This document shows, in pieces, positions 1 to 12,766 of a DNA stretch of 64,000 nt. Under the pieces are notes generated by a model that was not told where the DNA came from, did not search any database, and was given only the letters and a program-made list of their open reading frames with translations. This DNA is from Tetraselmis striata. Taxonomy: Eukaryota; Chlorophyta; Chlorodendrophyceae; Chlorodendrales; Chlorodendraceae. A program made the translations under genes and the position numbers. Location: the NCBI GenBank assembly GCA_006384855.1, contig VCJN01000576.1, positions 1 through 64,000 of the forward strand, in the 5' to 3' direction. Each line of letters begins with the position of its first letter. Within the stretch, counting starts at the first letter, position 1.

Positions 1-225
1 ATTCCCCAAAGAATAATCGTCCTTATCCTGTATGTCAGACGCCAAGTGTGCTCTCAGGTGCCCTGCAACACCTCCGGTGAACTCGCTGAGTCGTCGAGAC
101 GTCGAGACCCAACAGCATATCTCTAGTTGGCCAGACCGACGCTCACACCCTGAGCGCCGCCTGACATTACGACAATCAAGCTGAAGACTTCCTCCCCCGC
201 GCCCAGCGCCGACTCAAGGTTCGAC

Positions 226-912
226 ATGCTGCGCGCTTACTTCAAGCAGAGCGCCGTAGGCTGCGCGGCCGTAGCGACAGGAGGTGGCGTGGCCGGCGGC
301 CCCGAGGCGGGCGCCGGCGCCGGCGCTGCACTCATCACTGGCAAAGCGGCGGCCTCCAGCGCGAGTGTGCCCGTGCCGCCGAGCCGGCTGCCGCAGCTGG
401 TGCTTCCTTCCGCCGGCTCTGCCTCCTGGTTCCCTTCCGGCACCCCACCTGCGTCGCCTTCCTCCTGGGGCACGTGGTCTGTCGAGGACCTGAGCCTGAC
501 CGGCAGCTTCAGCAGCACGCCGGCCTCTTCGCCGAGCGGCAGTTTCTCCACTCCTACGGCCACAGCCGCCGGCCAGTCCAGCAGGAAGAGCCTCGACGAG
601 GCGCGATACCTGCGCTCTTTCGACTCCTGGAACCTAAATGGCGAGACTCCGCATCATCTTCTCGCTATTCTCCCCCGGCGACGACGAGCCCGTGGCCGGT
701 TCCGAGTAGCCGCGTCGGAACCTGCTACTCGCCACTACCGTACCCAATCTATGATCAAGGCTGTACTACTGCCTCTCTGTACTACCCCCACCTGTACATT
801 TCGACTTCTTCCGACCACATCAAAACGACGACGCGCTCACCCACGTTGGACTGGTACTGTCTGCAAGAACACCTGTACCCTAGAGTTTTCAAGACCGGCA
901 GCTGCCACATAG
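226..912 (+). CDS. Hypothetical low-complexity protein (possible first exon)
   Basis: An ATG at 226 opens 228 codons rich in Ala, Gly, Ser and Pro up to about residue 125, with a short less biased part (SWGTWSVEDLSLTG, then SLDEARYLRSFDSWN) that reads like real protein. After about residue 150 the composition turns random, so the true coding part may end near 650-700 by splicing. I recognise no domain. The opposite strand is also open at 237-563, as GC-rich DNA often is, so this could be chance. Nothing clear follows within 2 kb. Confidence 0.25.
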   Translation: MLRAYFKQSAVGCAAVATGGGVAGGPEAGAGAGAALITGKAAASSASVPVPPSRLPQLVLPSAGSASWFPSGTPPASPSSWGTWSVEDLSLTGSFSSTPASSPSGSFSTPTATAAGQSSRKSLDEARYLRSFDSWNLNGETPHHLLAILPRRRRARGRFRVAASEPATRHYRTQSMIKAVLLPLCTTPTCTFRLLPTTSKRRRAHPRWTGTVCKNTCTLEFSRPAAAT

Positions 913-1079
913 CGCCGCGACCACCGCCGGCCCTTCTCGTCCCAACATACATCACCGAGCGCCAACCCCGTAGCGCAGCCGAGGAGCTACTTCGTCCCAG
1001 CACTACTACTGTAGTGATACATACCGACAAGACTGGCGCCTCATCCCGACTCGACGACCCGCGCTACTAAGGCTGCTGC

Positions 1080-3690
1080 CCGGCTTGAGGCGGCACGCCG
1101 ACTACCTGCCTCCGACCCGTGCAGGGAGGAGGGAAAAGATGTCGTGTACCATATCCTGTAGCTGGCCGATTCCACTGCGCAAGCCCGCTTCCGACTGCCT
1201 CGGTTTCCAGCTTCGGCTGTCGGCTGTCGCGGCGCCACTCGCTGAGCGAGCGCCCTCGACCACCCCCGCCGCCAGATGAGCCCCGATACATTTCCACCTG
1301 GCGGCTGGGCTGTACAACAAGATCAAGACGAATACCAAGACCACGCTTCTGTTGCCCCCGTTGGCGCCCAAGTTTACAAAAAGTCTTCGGAGTGTACTCA
1401 TAGAGGAGCTTGGGCCTTTTCAGCTCCTTTTCCCTGCCCTTGCTCCCCACATACATAACACAGTGCAACGTACAGGCCGCCCGGCCAGTGCGCTGATGCA
1501 CTGTTAGAAAATGATGGCAGCGTGTTGCCGCCCCCCAGGATACAAACACATACATACTGGACAGGCACCACCTAGTTTTTTCCTGTTGGCGAGTTTTCTC
1601 TGCCTAGCCCCAATGTAGCTGCCACCGCACCATGTGACCCTGGCAAACCTTTTCTGCTGTACCAAGGATAATACCTGTTTGGTTGTTGGCAAGTTGGCTG
1701 AACAACTGAAATTTAACAATAAAAGAATCGAATGTACCACAATTGCCTCACGACCCGCTGTCCCTGCTGCGTTGCATGCCATGCTCTTGATGAGAGAAGG
1801 GCGAGTGCCCCCCAACCCCCCTCCGGGCCAAGTTTTCATGTACATACTGGATACATACCGACTACACCACATTGCTACCCCCCTCCCCCCTTCTGAAATC
1901 CTACTGCGCGATCCTGCCGTGCCAGATACATGCAGTCCACGTGATCAAGTGTGCAACGGCATTGAATCAGCGATGCGGCATCAACGCCAGCCTGCCTGCT
2001 ACATAACAGCGCTGTCTGCCTGTCGCTAGCTTGCTGGCTTGTTGCCCCGGTGGGCAAAGTACACCTGCTTTGTTGCACTCACACCACTGCGTGAGCTATG
2101 ATAGTTTATGATGTATACCGTGACGCGTCTCCCCGGCTACCTCAGGAATGAAGTCTCACCGACAGCACGAACGAGATCGATGTTCGTCCGAGCCGCCCAG
2201 TGGAGGTTTAGCCCGCTACTCACACAGACACCGATGTGCCATTTCGTATTTGGTTAGACCGAAATATGCCGGACTAGAGCTTGCCAATGTCCTGCCAATA
2301 CCACAATGAGTGCTGAAATACTTAAAGGAAACTGGCAATCAGAGACCTCTTAGAGGTGCCAGACGACACTGTCTTCAGCGGGGCGTAGCATGCGCTCTGC
2401 TGCTGTGTTGGTTTGGGTTTAGGAGAGCATTAAAACAGGCGCCTTCGTGTTGTACATGTGCATTCTAAAAGCGCGCCGGCACCCGCCCATACAGCATATG
2501 AACAAAAACAAACCGCTCCCCGACCTTAAGCAACAATTACAATTACAATCACTTATATATGCACAGATACATGTATAAAAATGTGCGACACCGGTATATA
2601 TTGTGGCGCAGCGCATATCCTGTTCCGGATGCCGCATCAAGTTGTACAGTCAATGATGTCGCTCCGGGGCTTCCGACTCTCAGTGCTCTCCCCTACGAGC
2701 TGTCCCCGCGGGCATACTGACGGAAACCACCCACAGTACCCAGTCACCGCCTGCGGGCACCAACTCCGCAGAATCACACGTTATTTGCCACTAAGAAACA
2801 AAAAAAGTAATTGGCGTTCCAGCACGTCAGTAAGCAAGCCCCTCCTCACCCCGGGCAGCAGGTGTTGAGGGCGCGCTATACAGGTTTGTATGCATTTGAG
2901 CTCAGTCCGGCGGGCCGCGGACGGGGCGAGCTCTTTGCATTCGCAGCTGTAATGCGCCCACCGGCGCAACGCCACCCGCTTCGAAAGTTTAAACATAGAT
3001 CAGCAGGGCCTAAGAGGACATATGCGACATAGCACGCCGGAAAATCGTGTGAAACCATGTGACGTATAAATAAGGGGCCCGGGTGCACTACGTACTTTAT
3101 CGAGATGACATGCCGTGGCAAAACCATTCATTGGTTTGCGGGTTATTCATCAATGAAGAGTTATCACGCAGCATCGAATGGGAATATCCGTGTGCTGGGC
3201 TCGTGGAGTATTCTGACATGTTTCAACACACATGTAGTTCTCCTCTCTTAGCCGCGGCAGGCGTGGAGGGGGGGGGGGGGGGGGGGGGATAGAACACGAT
3301 ATAATACAGCGCGAACAAAGTGGCGTGATCACGGAACCTGAAGGAAAATTCCAAGCAGAACCCAGCTATTGCGCAGGCGGCGAGACTTGGGAAATGCAGA
3401 CTGTGGATTGCAGGCGCAGAGCAAGTGTCAGGCAGCCACGGGCCACCCCCTGCGGTTGTGCCTATGCCGCGCCAAGATGGTCGAGCGCAGGGGGCGAATT
3501 GCCGGGGTTATATACATTGGGTGGTTGCACGATTGCGGCCGTGTAAAAGCAGGCAGCGCCCGCGGGCATTCCTCGCCATGGACCGTGCGTACCCGGGTAC
3601 CTGCGCGGAGGCTGCCGGCCTCCGCATTGACCACTTTGGCACGGCACACCGGCCACTGCTCTTTCCCCACACCAATGCTGCGCGGCGGGC
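1080..3690. other. Intergenic, no recognisable gene
   Basis: Mixed composition with scattered short open frames on both strands but no protein-like stretch. A pure G run lies near 3270-3289. A purine/AT-rich part with tatata-type steps lies at about 2540-2600. I see nothing else in it. Confidence 0.4.
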
Positions 3691-3701
3691 GGCTCGCCCG
3701 C

Positions 3702-6700
3702 TCACCAATACGGGTCGCCGGGCGCGATCACTGTCCTGCGGTTAATGTCGCTCAGGCTGCTGCACCCCAGCAGCGCCATGTTGGTCGTGAGCTCGCTGCG
3801 CATAATGTGCAGAGCGCGCTGCACGCCTGCAGGGCGGGCGGCCCGTCGCACACACAGGCCTCAGTGCTGGCCCAACTGCGCATGCTTTCGGCGCTTTCGT
3901 GTTCAGTGTCGCGCAAAGGGATGCGTTGAAGCCAAACGGCCCTGCGACCGGGACAACAGAAGGGCCGATCGTCTGCGAAGGGCGTCTGCCCCCGCGGGCA
4001 CCAGCCGGCCTCACCTGCCTGGCCCCCGACTGCCAGCGCAAATAGCAGCGGCCGCCCGATGCCCACCGCGGTGGCTCCAAACGCCAGAGCCTGCCAGGCA
4101 ACAGCCCCACACCGCCCGTCAGCGCGCCACCCCATGGAGTATGAAAGAGGAGGTGGGTTGCGGCGTGGAGGGCCCAGGACAGTCGTGCCGCAGGCCGCGC
4201 CTTGATGACGTCGGTGCCGCGCGTGAAGCCGCCGTCCACCAGTACCGGCACGCGCCCGTCCACGCGCCGCACGATGCCCTCCAGCACGTCGATCGGCGCC
4301 GGCGCAAAGTCCAGCTGGCGGCCGCCGTGGTTGGACACGATGATGCCGTCCACGCCGTGGTCCAGCGCCAGCGCCGCGTCCTCCTGGCACAGCAGCCCCT
4401 GCGCGAGCCATGACGGAGCTCGGTCAGGCCGGGCCAACTCACCGCGAAACCTGTTGGGCGGAGGGCGCCGGAGGCGATGACCTGCGGTGTTGCTGCACTC
4501 GGCACTGGCCGGCATATGCTTTGGCATTAACACCGGCGCGCTCGGCTCGGGACAGATGTGCCGCGTTCATACATCATGGATGGGCCAGCGCGGGACTCGA
4601 TGATAACGGGCACACAGGTTACGTAATCGGCATGTGGGTGTACTTTCCCCGCTTATAGACCCCAGGATCCGAAACCAATACCAACTGCCCCCATGCAAAA
4701 CAGGACGGCCAAACCTTGAAGGGTGAAAGGAGGAATGATGCTGTAAACAGCGTATTCAATTTAAACAGGTTGATACCAGTGATTCCATCAGTCGGCGGAA
4801 CCGATCTCCATTTTCCCTATGTACTGCACGAATACTGCACGGATGTATCAGGGACGTGGATTTGACATGTAGCCACGTACTTATGCCTATCTCCCCGGTA
4901 TGACGTACGCTGTGCAGGGGCGCGCCAGTGCAGGATCACTTCGCCTGCTGGACACTCTATAGTTTGGTTCAGGTGAGGGGCATGGGATGGCGCCATCATG
5001 GGGGCCCGCCCTCAAGGGTGATCAATCACTGGCCCAAGCTTGAGCCAATGTCCGGGCATGCCGGGCATGCGTGCGTGCTGCAGCGCGCAGAGGGTGTCCT
5101 GCATGCTGATTAGGGGCTGTCGTTTTGAGGGTCGCGGCTTACACCGGGTATATACCTGCAAGCCTGAGGTGGGAAATATACACGATACGAGTACAATTGT
5201 GCGGCCACACGGTGCCGTGGGTGGCGGGCGCAGCTGCGCTTTGGTGTGGGCCCAAGGCGGCGCCCACCTTGACGAGAATGGGCAGCTTGCAGATGGACTG
5301 CAGCCAGGGGATGAGGCTCCACTTGGGCGTGCCGTGCACGAGCTCCGCGACGGAGTGCATGCCGGAGCCGGCGCTGCTCTTGAAGTGCGCATTCTGCAGC
5401 CGCTCCAGGTTCCTGCCGGCACAGCACGCGGCGCGCAGCGCATTCCGGTCGTCAGCAAGGGAACGGCGCCGGGGTCAATGCGAGCCTGGGCGGTGTTATG
5501 CCTATGTGCAGGTGCGCTGCGCTGCGCTCACCAGACTTGCAGCCCCGGAGGTAACCGGAATCGGTTCTTCTCATCCGCCTCCCGCTTCCCAATCTTGGGC
5601 GCGTCCACCGTCAGCACGATTGCTCTGCGCATGGGTGAGTCCTGGTCAGCGTCGTAAGACGCGGGCAGCGCTGGTGCCTGGCGGGGAGACGGGGGATTGA
5701 AGGGCCCCACCTGTATCCGAGCTCCTCAGCCTCGGTCACCATGTCCCGCACGACGCTCTTGTCCCTGCAGAGTGGCGCACATCGCAGCATGCCTTAGCGT
5801 CGGCGCGCTCACAGGTTGGACCGTGAGACGGGCAGCGGGCGCAGAATGAGGCCGGGCTTTGCCAACCTGAAGGGGTAGAGCTGCCACCACAGGTGCCTCG
5901 TGCCCGTGGCCGCCATTTCCTGCATGGAAGTGGTGGCCATGCAGGAGGCCACCTGCAGGCACACACAATCCCCGGGCGAGACGGCGGCATTGAGGAGCGG
6001 GGATAGGGATGCGGGTAGGCCGATGGAAGCTCATGCTAGAGGAGGGCGGTCGCACGTATGGGACGTTGAAGTGGAGCGCGGCTTTCATCATTGCCACCTC
6101 CCCGTCCGGATGCCCCATCTTCTGCATTGCCATCGGCGGGACAAACACCGGCATATCCATGTCCAGGCCTGCTGCCATGCCGGCAGCGGCTCAGTAGCTG
6201 TCTCGGTGCGGAAGGGCGAGGTGCTTTGGCACGCGAAATGGTGGCGAAAAATGGATCGGCACGGCGTGGAGCGGGGCGCCCACCAAACAGCTTCCGGGTG
6301 GTGTTCAGGCGGTGCGTCTCCGCCATCATCCGCGGCATCAGCTTGTATTTTCGCATAGCATGGAGATTGTTATACAGCGAGCTCTCCGTCTCCGACCCAG
6401 AGGCGTAGTACCTGGTCGCCAGGTACCGGGGGTACCATTCCGCTCATACCCCATTCTGGAAACCTGTGCCGCTCAATGTTGAGCCATTACCGGAAGGGAC
6501 GGGACAGGGGGGGGGGGGGGGCACTCTAGTATATGTACGCACCCGTACACCATTTTAGGCAGCAACCGTCTCGCCTCCTGCTCGAATTCCGTCAGGTTGG
6601 TAAAGTGCACCAGGTCCAGCTGGGCGCGGAGGCGGTCGACCTGCGTGTGCAACGCAGCCGTGGCGAAGTTTCGCCCGTCGCCCGCCGCGAGGAGGATCAC

Positions 6701-6751
6701 CGGCCCTGGGAGCGCGGGGCGCCGCGCCCGGCAGAGCGCGGCGCGAAGCAT
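3702..6751 (-). CDS. FMN-dependent 2-hydroxy-acid oxidase/dehydrogenase (glycolate/L-lactate type), 10 exons
   Basis: Exons on the minus strand: 6751-6543, 6411-6284, 6168-6056, 5952-5867, 5764-5711, 5624-5532, 5412-5268, 4398-4201, 4090-4015, 3826-3702. All phases fit and give 408 residues, against about 360-400 for the family. The family oxidises glycolate or L-lactate to the 2-oxo acid using FMN in a TIM barrel. Visible active-site residues: Tyr in YYASG (71-72), Tyr in WWQLY (176), Asp in LTVDAP (204), Arg211, Lys in LPILVK (276), and His300/Arg303 in SNHGGRQLD; the phosphate-binding GIGRPLLFA follows. The start at 6751 gives [17 protein letters not shown], a good mitochondrial presequence; an upstream in-frame ATG at 6964 is less likely. 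Intron 7 is 869 bp. Intron 8 has a GC donor (AAG|GCGCGG). Known for the family: oxidase and cytochrome-linked forms share this fold. The exact substrate is inference. Confidence 0.93.
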
Positions 6752-7740
6752 CGCGCTGGCCGGCTGATGCCCAGGCGCGCAGTGTTCCAGTGGGCGGCTG
6801 CCTCCTGTTCGGCGAAGCGCAGCGAAGCCAGGTGCGCGATGTAGCGTTCGCGTTCGGTGGCTCCCCGGCGCAGTAAGCACCACGACGAAGCGTCCATTAT
6901 GCGGCATCATCAGCGACCAAGCTGCCGCTCGGCTGCCGGTTCGTCGCGACAGCGGAAGCAACACCAGCTCTCCAGCGCATCAAAGGCGACAGTGCCGCTA
7001 CTGTAGTGCTGCTTGAGTTTTAGGGTTTTCATCTCCGATCCTTACTTTAGACAAGGTTGATACCCTATCTATAATTCTATACGACTCGTGCCCGCGCCCA
7101 GCAGCACCCGGCGAGAACGTTTTGCTCGTTCAGGCGGGGAAATTCCCATCGGAACATCGTCATGTTTGCGCAATATTCCGGGGTGTATATGGCGGTATGA
7201 GAACTGCACCGCTATCATTGCGACCTTCTATCGGAAATCAACGCCCTGGTTCTGCTGCTCTAGCTACGGAGACGCGCCCCGCAGCAACGACTGCGCGCTG
7301 CTGCTACGCGCCCGGTCTGCTCTGGCCCGATCCCCAGGGCTTACGACACTCTGAGCTCTGTCCCCGCCAGCCGCTCGGCACCACAGGCGCAGGCCGGCGA
7401 GGCTTCCCCTGCTTCCCGATCTGCACTGGGACCGGTCGGGCATTGAGGGCAGGATTCGCGGCAGTGGCACAGCCGCACAGGTACCGCGGCCCACCGGCGC
7501 GAAGAGAAAAAAGGCATTGAAACAAGAGAACCGCTACACCCACCCGCACCAAACCCTCCCGCACAGCACGCCCCCGGCGCCCTGCCCGGTTCAGCTTGGC
7601 GCGGCGTCGGTAGGCTTACCTGCAGCCAACAATCGCATCCACGCCCAACCATCCGCTACCAGCCTACTGCCGCCGCCGTAACATACCCTCCCCGGGCACA
7701 GATCTGATGCGCACACTCCGCGCGCCCGCAATTGCGCGCG

Positions 7741-7790
<50 letters not shown>

Positions 7791-8100
7791 CCTTTCCCGG
7801 CCCGTCCTCCAACACACAAAGCCCACCAGCGCGGCGTGCAATCCTTTTTGGGCATGAGCTCACTCTAACGCTATGTATCTGTAGCCATCAGAACCCAGCT
7901 ACCACTTGGAGCCCAGCCAAACATCGTTCTGGGGCTGGGCTGGGCCATACTAAACCCCCCCCCCCCCCGAGCTTAGCTGGGCGGCTGATCGTGGCAGTGC
8001 CGCCCCGCCCGCCTCTGCCTTGGCCAGGCCAAGGCCACTTCTAGCCTGCCAGCCACGCGTACAGGCCAGCTCGCGCCCGGCTCAGCGGAAAGCCGGCAGC
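6752..8100. other. Divergent intergenic region
   Basis: This lies between two divergent genes (the hydroxy-acid oxidase leftward, the DnaJ gene rightward) and must hold both promoters. No recognisable protein. It carries one of the longest homopolymers in the window, a C run at about 7742-7789, and a shorter C run near 7957-7967. No convincing TATA box was seen. Confidence 0.5.
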
Positions 8101-11100
8101 ATGAAGGAGGCTAACCGGGAGGAGTCCGACAAGTGCCTAGCGATCGCCAACGCGGCGCTGGAGGCCGGCAACCTCGACAAGGCGCGCCGCTTCGCGGACA
8201 AGGCGCTCAAGCTGTACCCCAACGACGCGGTGAGTCGCCCAGTCAGCCGCAGGCGGCCAAGAAGCGGAGTTGAGCCAGGGATGCATGCTGCAGTAGCGCC
8301 AGTCGCAGCGGCGGCTGCGGCATTGGGTGCACCATGTTATCCCATCCTCCATCTCTCTCCCAGGCCATAACTGTGCCGCCCGTCACCTGACTCTACACCG
8401 CGCTCCTTCCCGTCCTGCAGGTGCGCGTGCTGCAGCGCAAGATTGAGGCCAGGACTGCCTCAGGTAGGAGCCCGCCGGCCCTGTTGATGCACCCCTCTGC
8501 CTGCCTGCCTGCCTGCTGCTCTCATCCCATCCCATGTCCATGCAAGCCTGAAATCCCCCTCCACCCGCCCGTCTTCTCTTGCCCCTCTTCTACGTTCTGT
8601 CCTTCGCCTGCCTCCGCAGCCTCCAACCAGCCGCAGGGCGAGTCGTCCCAGGGAAACGGCGCGTCGCCGCGCCCCTCGTTGGCGCGCCGCAAAGCGCCAG
8701 CAAAGTCCGCAGCGCCCGCCGAGGAGCCGGAGCCAGAGGTGCACTACTGCCTACTGCTGCCCCCGGTCTGCGGGGCAGCACGGGTTGAGAGGCGGCAATC
8801 GGGGCGTGGCGGGGGGGGGGGGGGGGGGGGGGGGGCTGATGCGGGGTGGCGGCTGGGTGTAGGATGGCCTTGGGCTTGCTTTCTGCGTGGAGGAGATGGC
8901 GCGGCGCCTTCTCACGCATGGGATGGTGTGGCGCCCGCCTCCCTGCAGGACGTGACGCCGTCGCAGCGCGAGCTGGTGGCGAAGATCCGGGGATCCAAGG
9001 ACTACTACGGCATCCTGGGCATCCAGAAGGACGCCAACGATGACGACATCAAGAAGGCGTACCGCAAGCTGGCGCTCAAGCTGCACCCCGACAAGAACCG
9101 GGCGCGTGGCAGCGACGAGGCCTTCAAGGTCCCCTCCCCCCCTTCCTCCTCTCCTCTCCCCCCTCTAGCTTCCCTCGCCACCCATGCTGTCACGCTACAG
9201 TCATCACCGCCGCTACTTTGGCCACTACCAACACTCACTCGATTACTGAGTTGCTGAAGTACACTGTAATACTGCTTGATGTTCTTATCCATATGCCTGC
9301 GTGCGTGCATGCCGGGTAGCCAAAGCAATCAGGGCTGGCAGAAGGATGCAATGGGGAAGTGCGAATCCATTGCAGAGTGTCGGTGTGTGGCACTGTCGTG
9401 GCATCGATCACGGGGGCGGAGTACGGACCCGCACGCATCTGTGTTATAATAGGGCTGTGTGCCGTCTGTACGAGCAGCCGCCATAGATCTGCTACCGACC
9501 TGTCTGTGTTTAGCCTCTGGCAGGTATTGCAGATGCCTGTTCGCATTGTCCTCAGCACCACGTCAGCACCCGTATTCATCAGGGAGACCGGGTAGCGGAG
9601 GATCGCGTGAGGGTGGAAGTGGGTGGGGGGGGAGGGGGGGGGGGCATGATTGAGTTCTGGGCTGGCATGGGCCTCTTTGTGCACTGACCCGCTGCTGCCG
9701 CCCTGCCTGTACGCGCCGCAGGCGGTGTCCCGCGCGTTTTCTTGCCTGAGTGACTCTGACAAGCGGGCCGCGTATGACCGGTGAGCCCCCCCCCCCCCCC
9801 CCCCCGGCTGGGTCCCCCCTTGGCCCCCTTTTCGCACTGACTCGCTTGGGGTAGCGGGCATGTAGAGGTAAGCCCATCACCCTGACTGCCAAGCGTGCTG
9901 ACTGGCAAGTAACAGCCAGGGAGGGCGAGGGTTGGCGGCTGGGCGTGCAGGGCGGGGATGATGATCGGTTTCGGCGCTGACAGGTACGGGCACGAGGACG
10001 GCGCCATGGCGGCGCGGCAGGCAGCCGGCGGCCAGCGTGGCGGCGGCGGCGGCTTTGCGCAGGCGGACTTTGACCCGGACGAGATCTTCAACATGTTTTT
10101 CGGCGGCGGCTTTGCGCCGGGCGCATTCCACACCGCCGGCTTTGGCCCGCAGGGTGCGGTCCCCCCCCCCCCCCCCCCTGTTCCCCCGCGACGAGTCCTG
10201 CCTCCCTGTGTGCGGGGCGCATGCGATGCACTGACCAGATGGCCCGACCACCGCAGCTCGCGTGTTCCGCACCCGCCAAGCCCGGCAGCAGCAGCAGGGG
10301 CAGGGGCAGCAGCAGCAACAGCAGGTGCCCCCCTTCGGCCCCCTTGTCCCGCCCTCTCTTCCCAGTGGTGGGGATTTTCACGGGATCGGACGCTGTGGCG
10401 CTGACCGCTCCGTTGCCGCGGCGCAGAACAACCCCTTCGCCAACCTGATCCAGCTGCTGCCGGTCCTCTTCATCATGCTGCTCACCCTGTTCCAAGGCTC
10501 CTCCGAGCCGGCCTACTCACTGCAGAGGAGCTCCAAGTTCCCGCAGCAGCTGGTGACGTGAGGACCCTGGCCGCCTGCAGGGTAGCGCAGGGTAGCGCAC
10601 CACTCCAGCTCCGGCCAAATGAGATTTGACATCCTCAGCAGGCTCATGACCGCACAGCAGGAGGGGGGGGTGCATATGTATATATGTATTTGTATATGTG
10701 TATTTATGTGTACAATGTGCATATTTAGATGTATATGTATATGTAGATGTAGATGTAGATGTAGATGTTAGATGTAGATGTAGATGTAGATGTAGATGTA
10801 GATGTAGATGTAGATGTAGATGTAGATGTTTTATGTTATGTTTATGTTTATATGTATATGTATATGTGCTTAATGTATGTGTCTGTATACATTAATTGTA
10901 TTTATGTGTATATGTGAACATTTTTATGTATATGTGTATATGCATATGTACATGTAAATCTCTATATGCATATTTATACGTACTTAATGTATGTGTCTAT
11001 ACATATATGTATGTGTATATGCATTTGTATTCCTCACCCAGTAAATATGATTTGGGAGATGTCATTGGCACATCCCAGAGGTAAACATTGGGTGTTAAGG

Positions 11101-12766
11101 CTGCGAAATGTCGTGTCCGGGGATGCATTTAAGGCATATATATTCCAGTAGTAGCAATGTCATATGTAAATGATGCTTAATATAGATTCTATGATGTCAT
11201 TGGCGCATCCCAGAGGTAAACATTGGGTGTTAAGGCTGCGAAATGTCGTGTCCCGGGATGCATTTAAGGCGTATATATTCCAGTAGTAGCAATGTCATAT
11301 GTAAATGATGCTTAATATAGATTCTATAATGTATAATGCATGTCATACAGTATGTTTTTCATCAATTATAGTACGATACACTTTATAGTGTTATATTTTA
11401 TGAAATACATCATATATTCGAAAATCAAATGAAATGACATTGTTGTCGCCGAGGTAAGTCTCCGGGTTGGATGCGGAGCATCAGTGAGTCCGACATTATC
11501 GGATGTATGCAAAGCCCATCTGTTCCCGTTTCTGAGACAGCGGCGACAAAGAGAGCCTGCACAAAGCCCCCCCTTCCATTTCCTTCTGACCCGTCGGGTT
11601 GGCTGCACGGCAGGGAGACCTACGGCGTCACGTTCTACGCCAAGCAGCCCGGGTTTGACAAGGAGTACCCCGTCGGGTCCAGGGAGCGCGTGAAAGTGGA
11701 GGCCCACGTGGAGCGAAGCTACAAGGAGTTTCTGGAAGAGAGGTGCGCCGGCCGCCATGCCCGCCCCATCACGGCCGTGCGGTGCTTGACATAACACGGG
11801 GTGTGTGGTGCCTGCTTGTGGGAACAAGTGGTACGGGGTAGAGTACCCGGGTACAAGGCGGGGCCATCGGTCACTGTCCCAGAGCTGATCTTGGACCTTC
11901 CGAACCTGTTGCTGTGCGTTCTCGGACATTTCAACGGCACTTAAGACTAGAAACTCGGCCTTCTCTCAATGAATGGTGCAATGGCCATGGTATGGTTTGT
12001 CTACTTGGACATGTTTTGAACATGGCAATATGTCCAAATGTGTCCAAATGGACAGTTCCCATCATGGCCAGAACACCACTAAAATTGCGCAGGAGATTGC
12101 GCTCATAGGTTCCGAAGGGCTGTTGCGATTCCCCATATTCAGTGGAATTACTGTACCCTGTTTTCATTGCGACTGCCCCACATCGGGCGGTTCCAGTACT
12201 CACACCCGCGTGTCATATTAGGCCATGAGCACTACATACATATTTCTACTATGTAATATTAAAGTCCCGATTACCCGGATAGAAGTACGCGGGTACCAGT
12301 GCGGTAACATTTAATTGGGTTCGTGGGTTAAAGCAATTTAATTGTGTTGCAGCAACCAGTCGGAATATTATTCCGTTTGTTATTCGTTGTGTATTCTGAA
12401 ATGTTCCAGGATTATCATAGTTTTTCTCTGCTTTGTGCCGCGGGGAGGAAGGGGGGGGGGGGGGGGGTGGGGGGGGGGGGGCTTCAAAAACGACACTACA
12501 GCGTGGTTTCGGTGCGCGTTTGGGGCGGTCTTCGACATACCCGCCCCGCCATACACCGGCACCCTCACCCTGCCTGCTTCCACCTGCTGGGACGGCCCGC
12601 CCGTGTGCTGACCCCGGCGCCGCTGCCTGCCCCCGGCAGATGCTACCAGGAGCGCGTCAAGCAGCAGAGGATGCGGGCCTGGGACTGGAAGAAGGCCCGG
12701 GAGATGCGGCTGAGCCACTGCGAGGAGATAAACCGCATCTGGGGCGTGCGCTACGCCAACGCTTGA
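8101..12766 (+). CDS. DnaJ (Hsp40) co-chaperone, DNAJB12/DNAJB14-like, membrane anchored, 10 exons
   Basis: Exons: 8101-8229, 8421-8463, 8620-8738, 8949-9128, 9722-9780, 9984-10153, 10257-10324, 10427-10557, 11614-11742, 12640-12766. Phases agree throughout, giving 384 residues. The N-terminus ([20 protein letters not shown]) matches the short N-terminal helical region of DNAJB12/14. A J domain follows at about 115-178 with DYYGILG and the HPD triad at 143-145, which stimulates Hsp70 ATPase. Then come a Gly/Phe-rich part, a Gln-rich exon, one hydrophobic segment ([16 protein letters not shown], about 263-279) and the C-terminal DUF1977 region. In animals and plants this family sits in the ER membrane with the J domain in the cytosol and aids membrane-protein folding and ER-associated degradation; that role here is inference. 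Intron 8 (1056 bp) is filled by repeats. Intron 7 is 102 nt and stop-free. Confidence 0.93.
10738..10830 (+). repeat. GATGTA hexanucleotide microsatellite in intron 8
   Basis: About fifteen near-perfect GATGTA units with one interruption near 10768, flanked on both sides by a longer TATGTA/TATGTG-rich stretch running roughly 10675-11035. It lies inside intron 8 of the DnaJ gene. Confidence 0.9.
11058..11327 (+). repeat. 135-bp tandem duplication in intron 8
   Basis: Two head-to-tail copies, 11058-11192 and 11193-11327, begin with gatgtcattggc and end with tatagattctat. Only a few substitutions separate them, so the duplication is young. Both lie in the same DnaJ intron as the hexamer array. 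Confidence 0.92.

Noticed and set aside
7591-7863. Gly-rich minus-strand proteins around 7740-7790
   Set aside because: They are translations of the C homopolymer, with no protein-like sequence beyond it.
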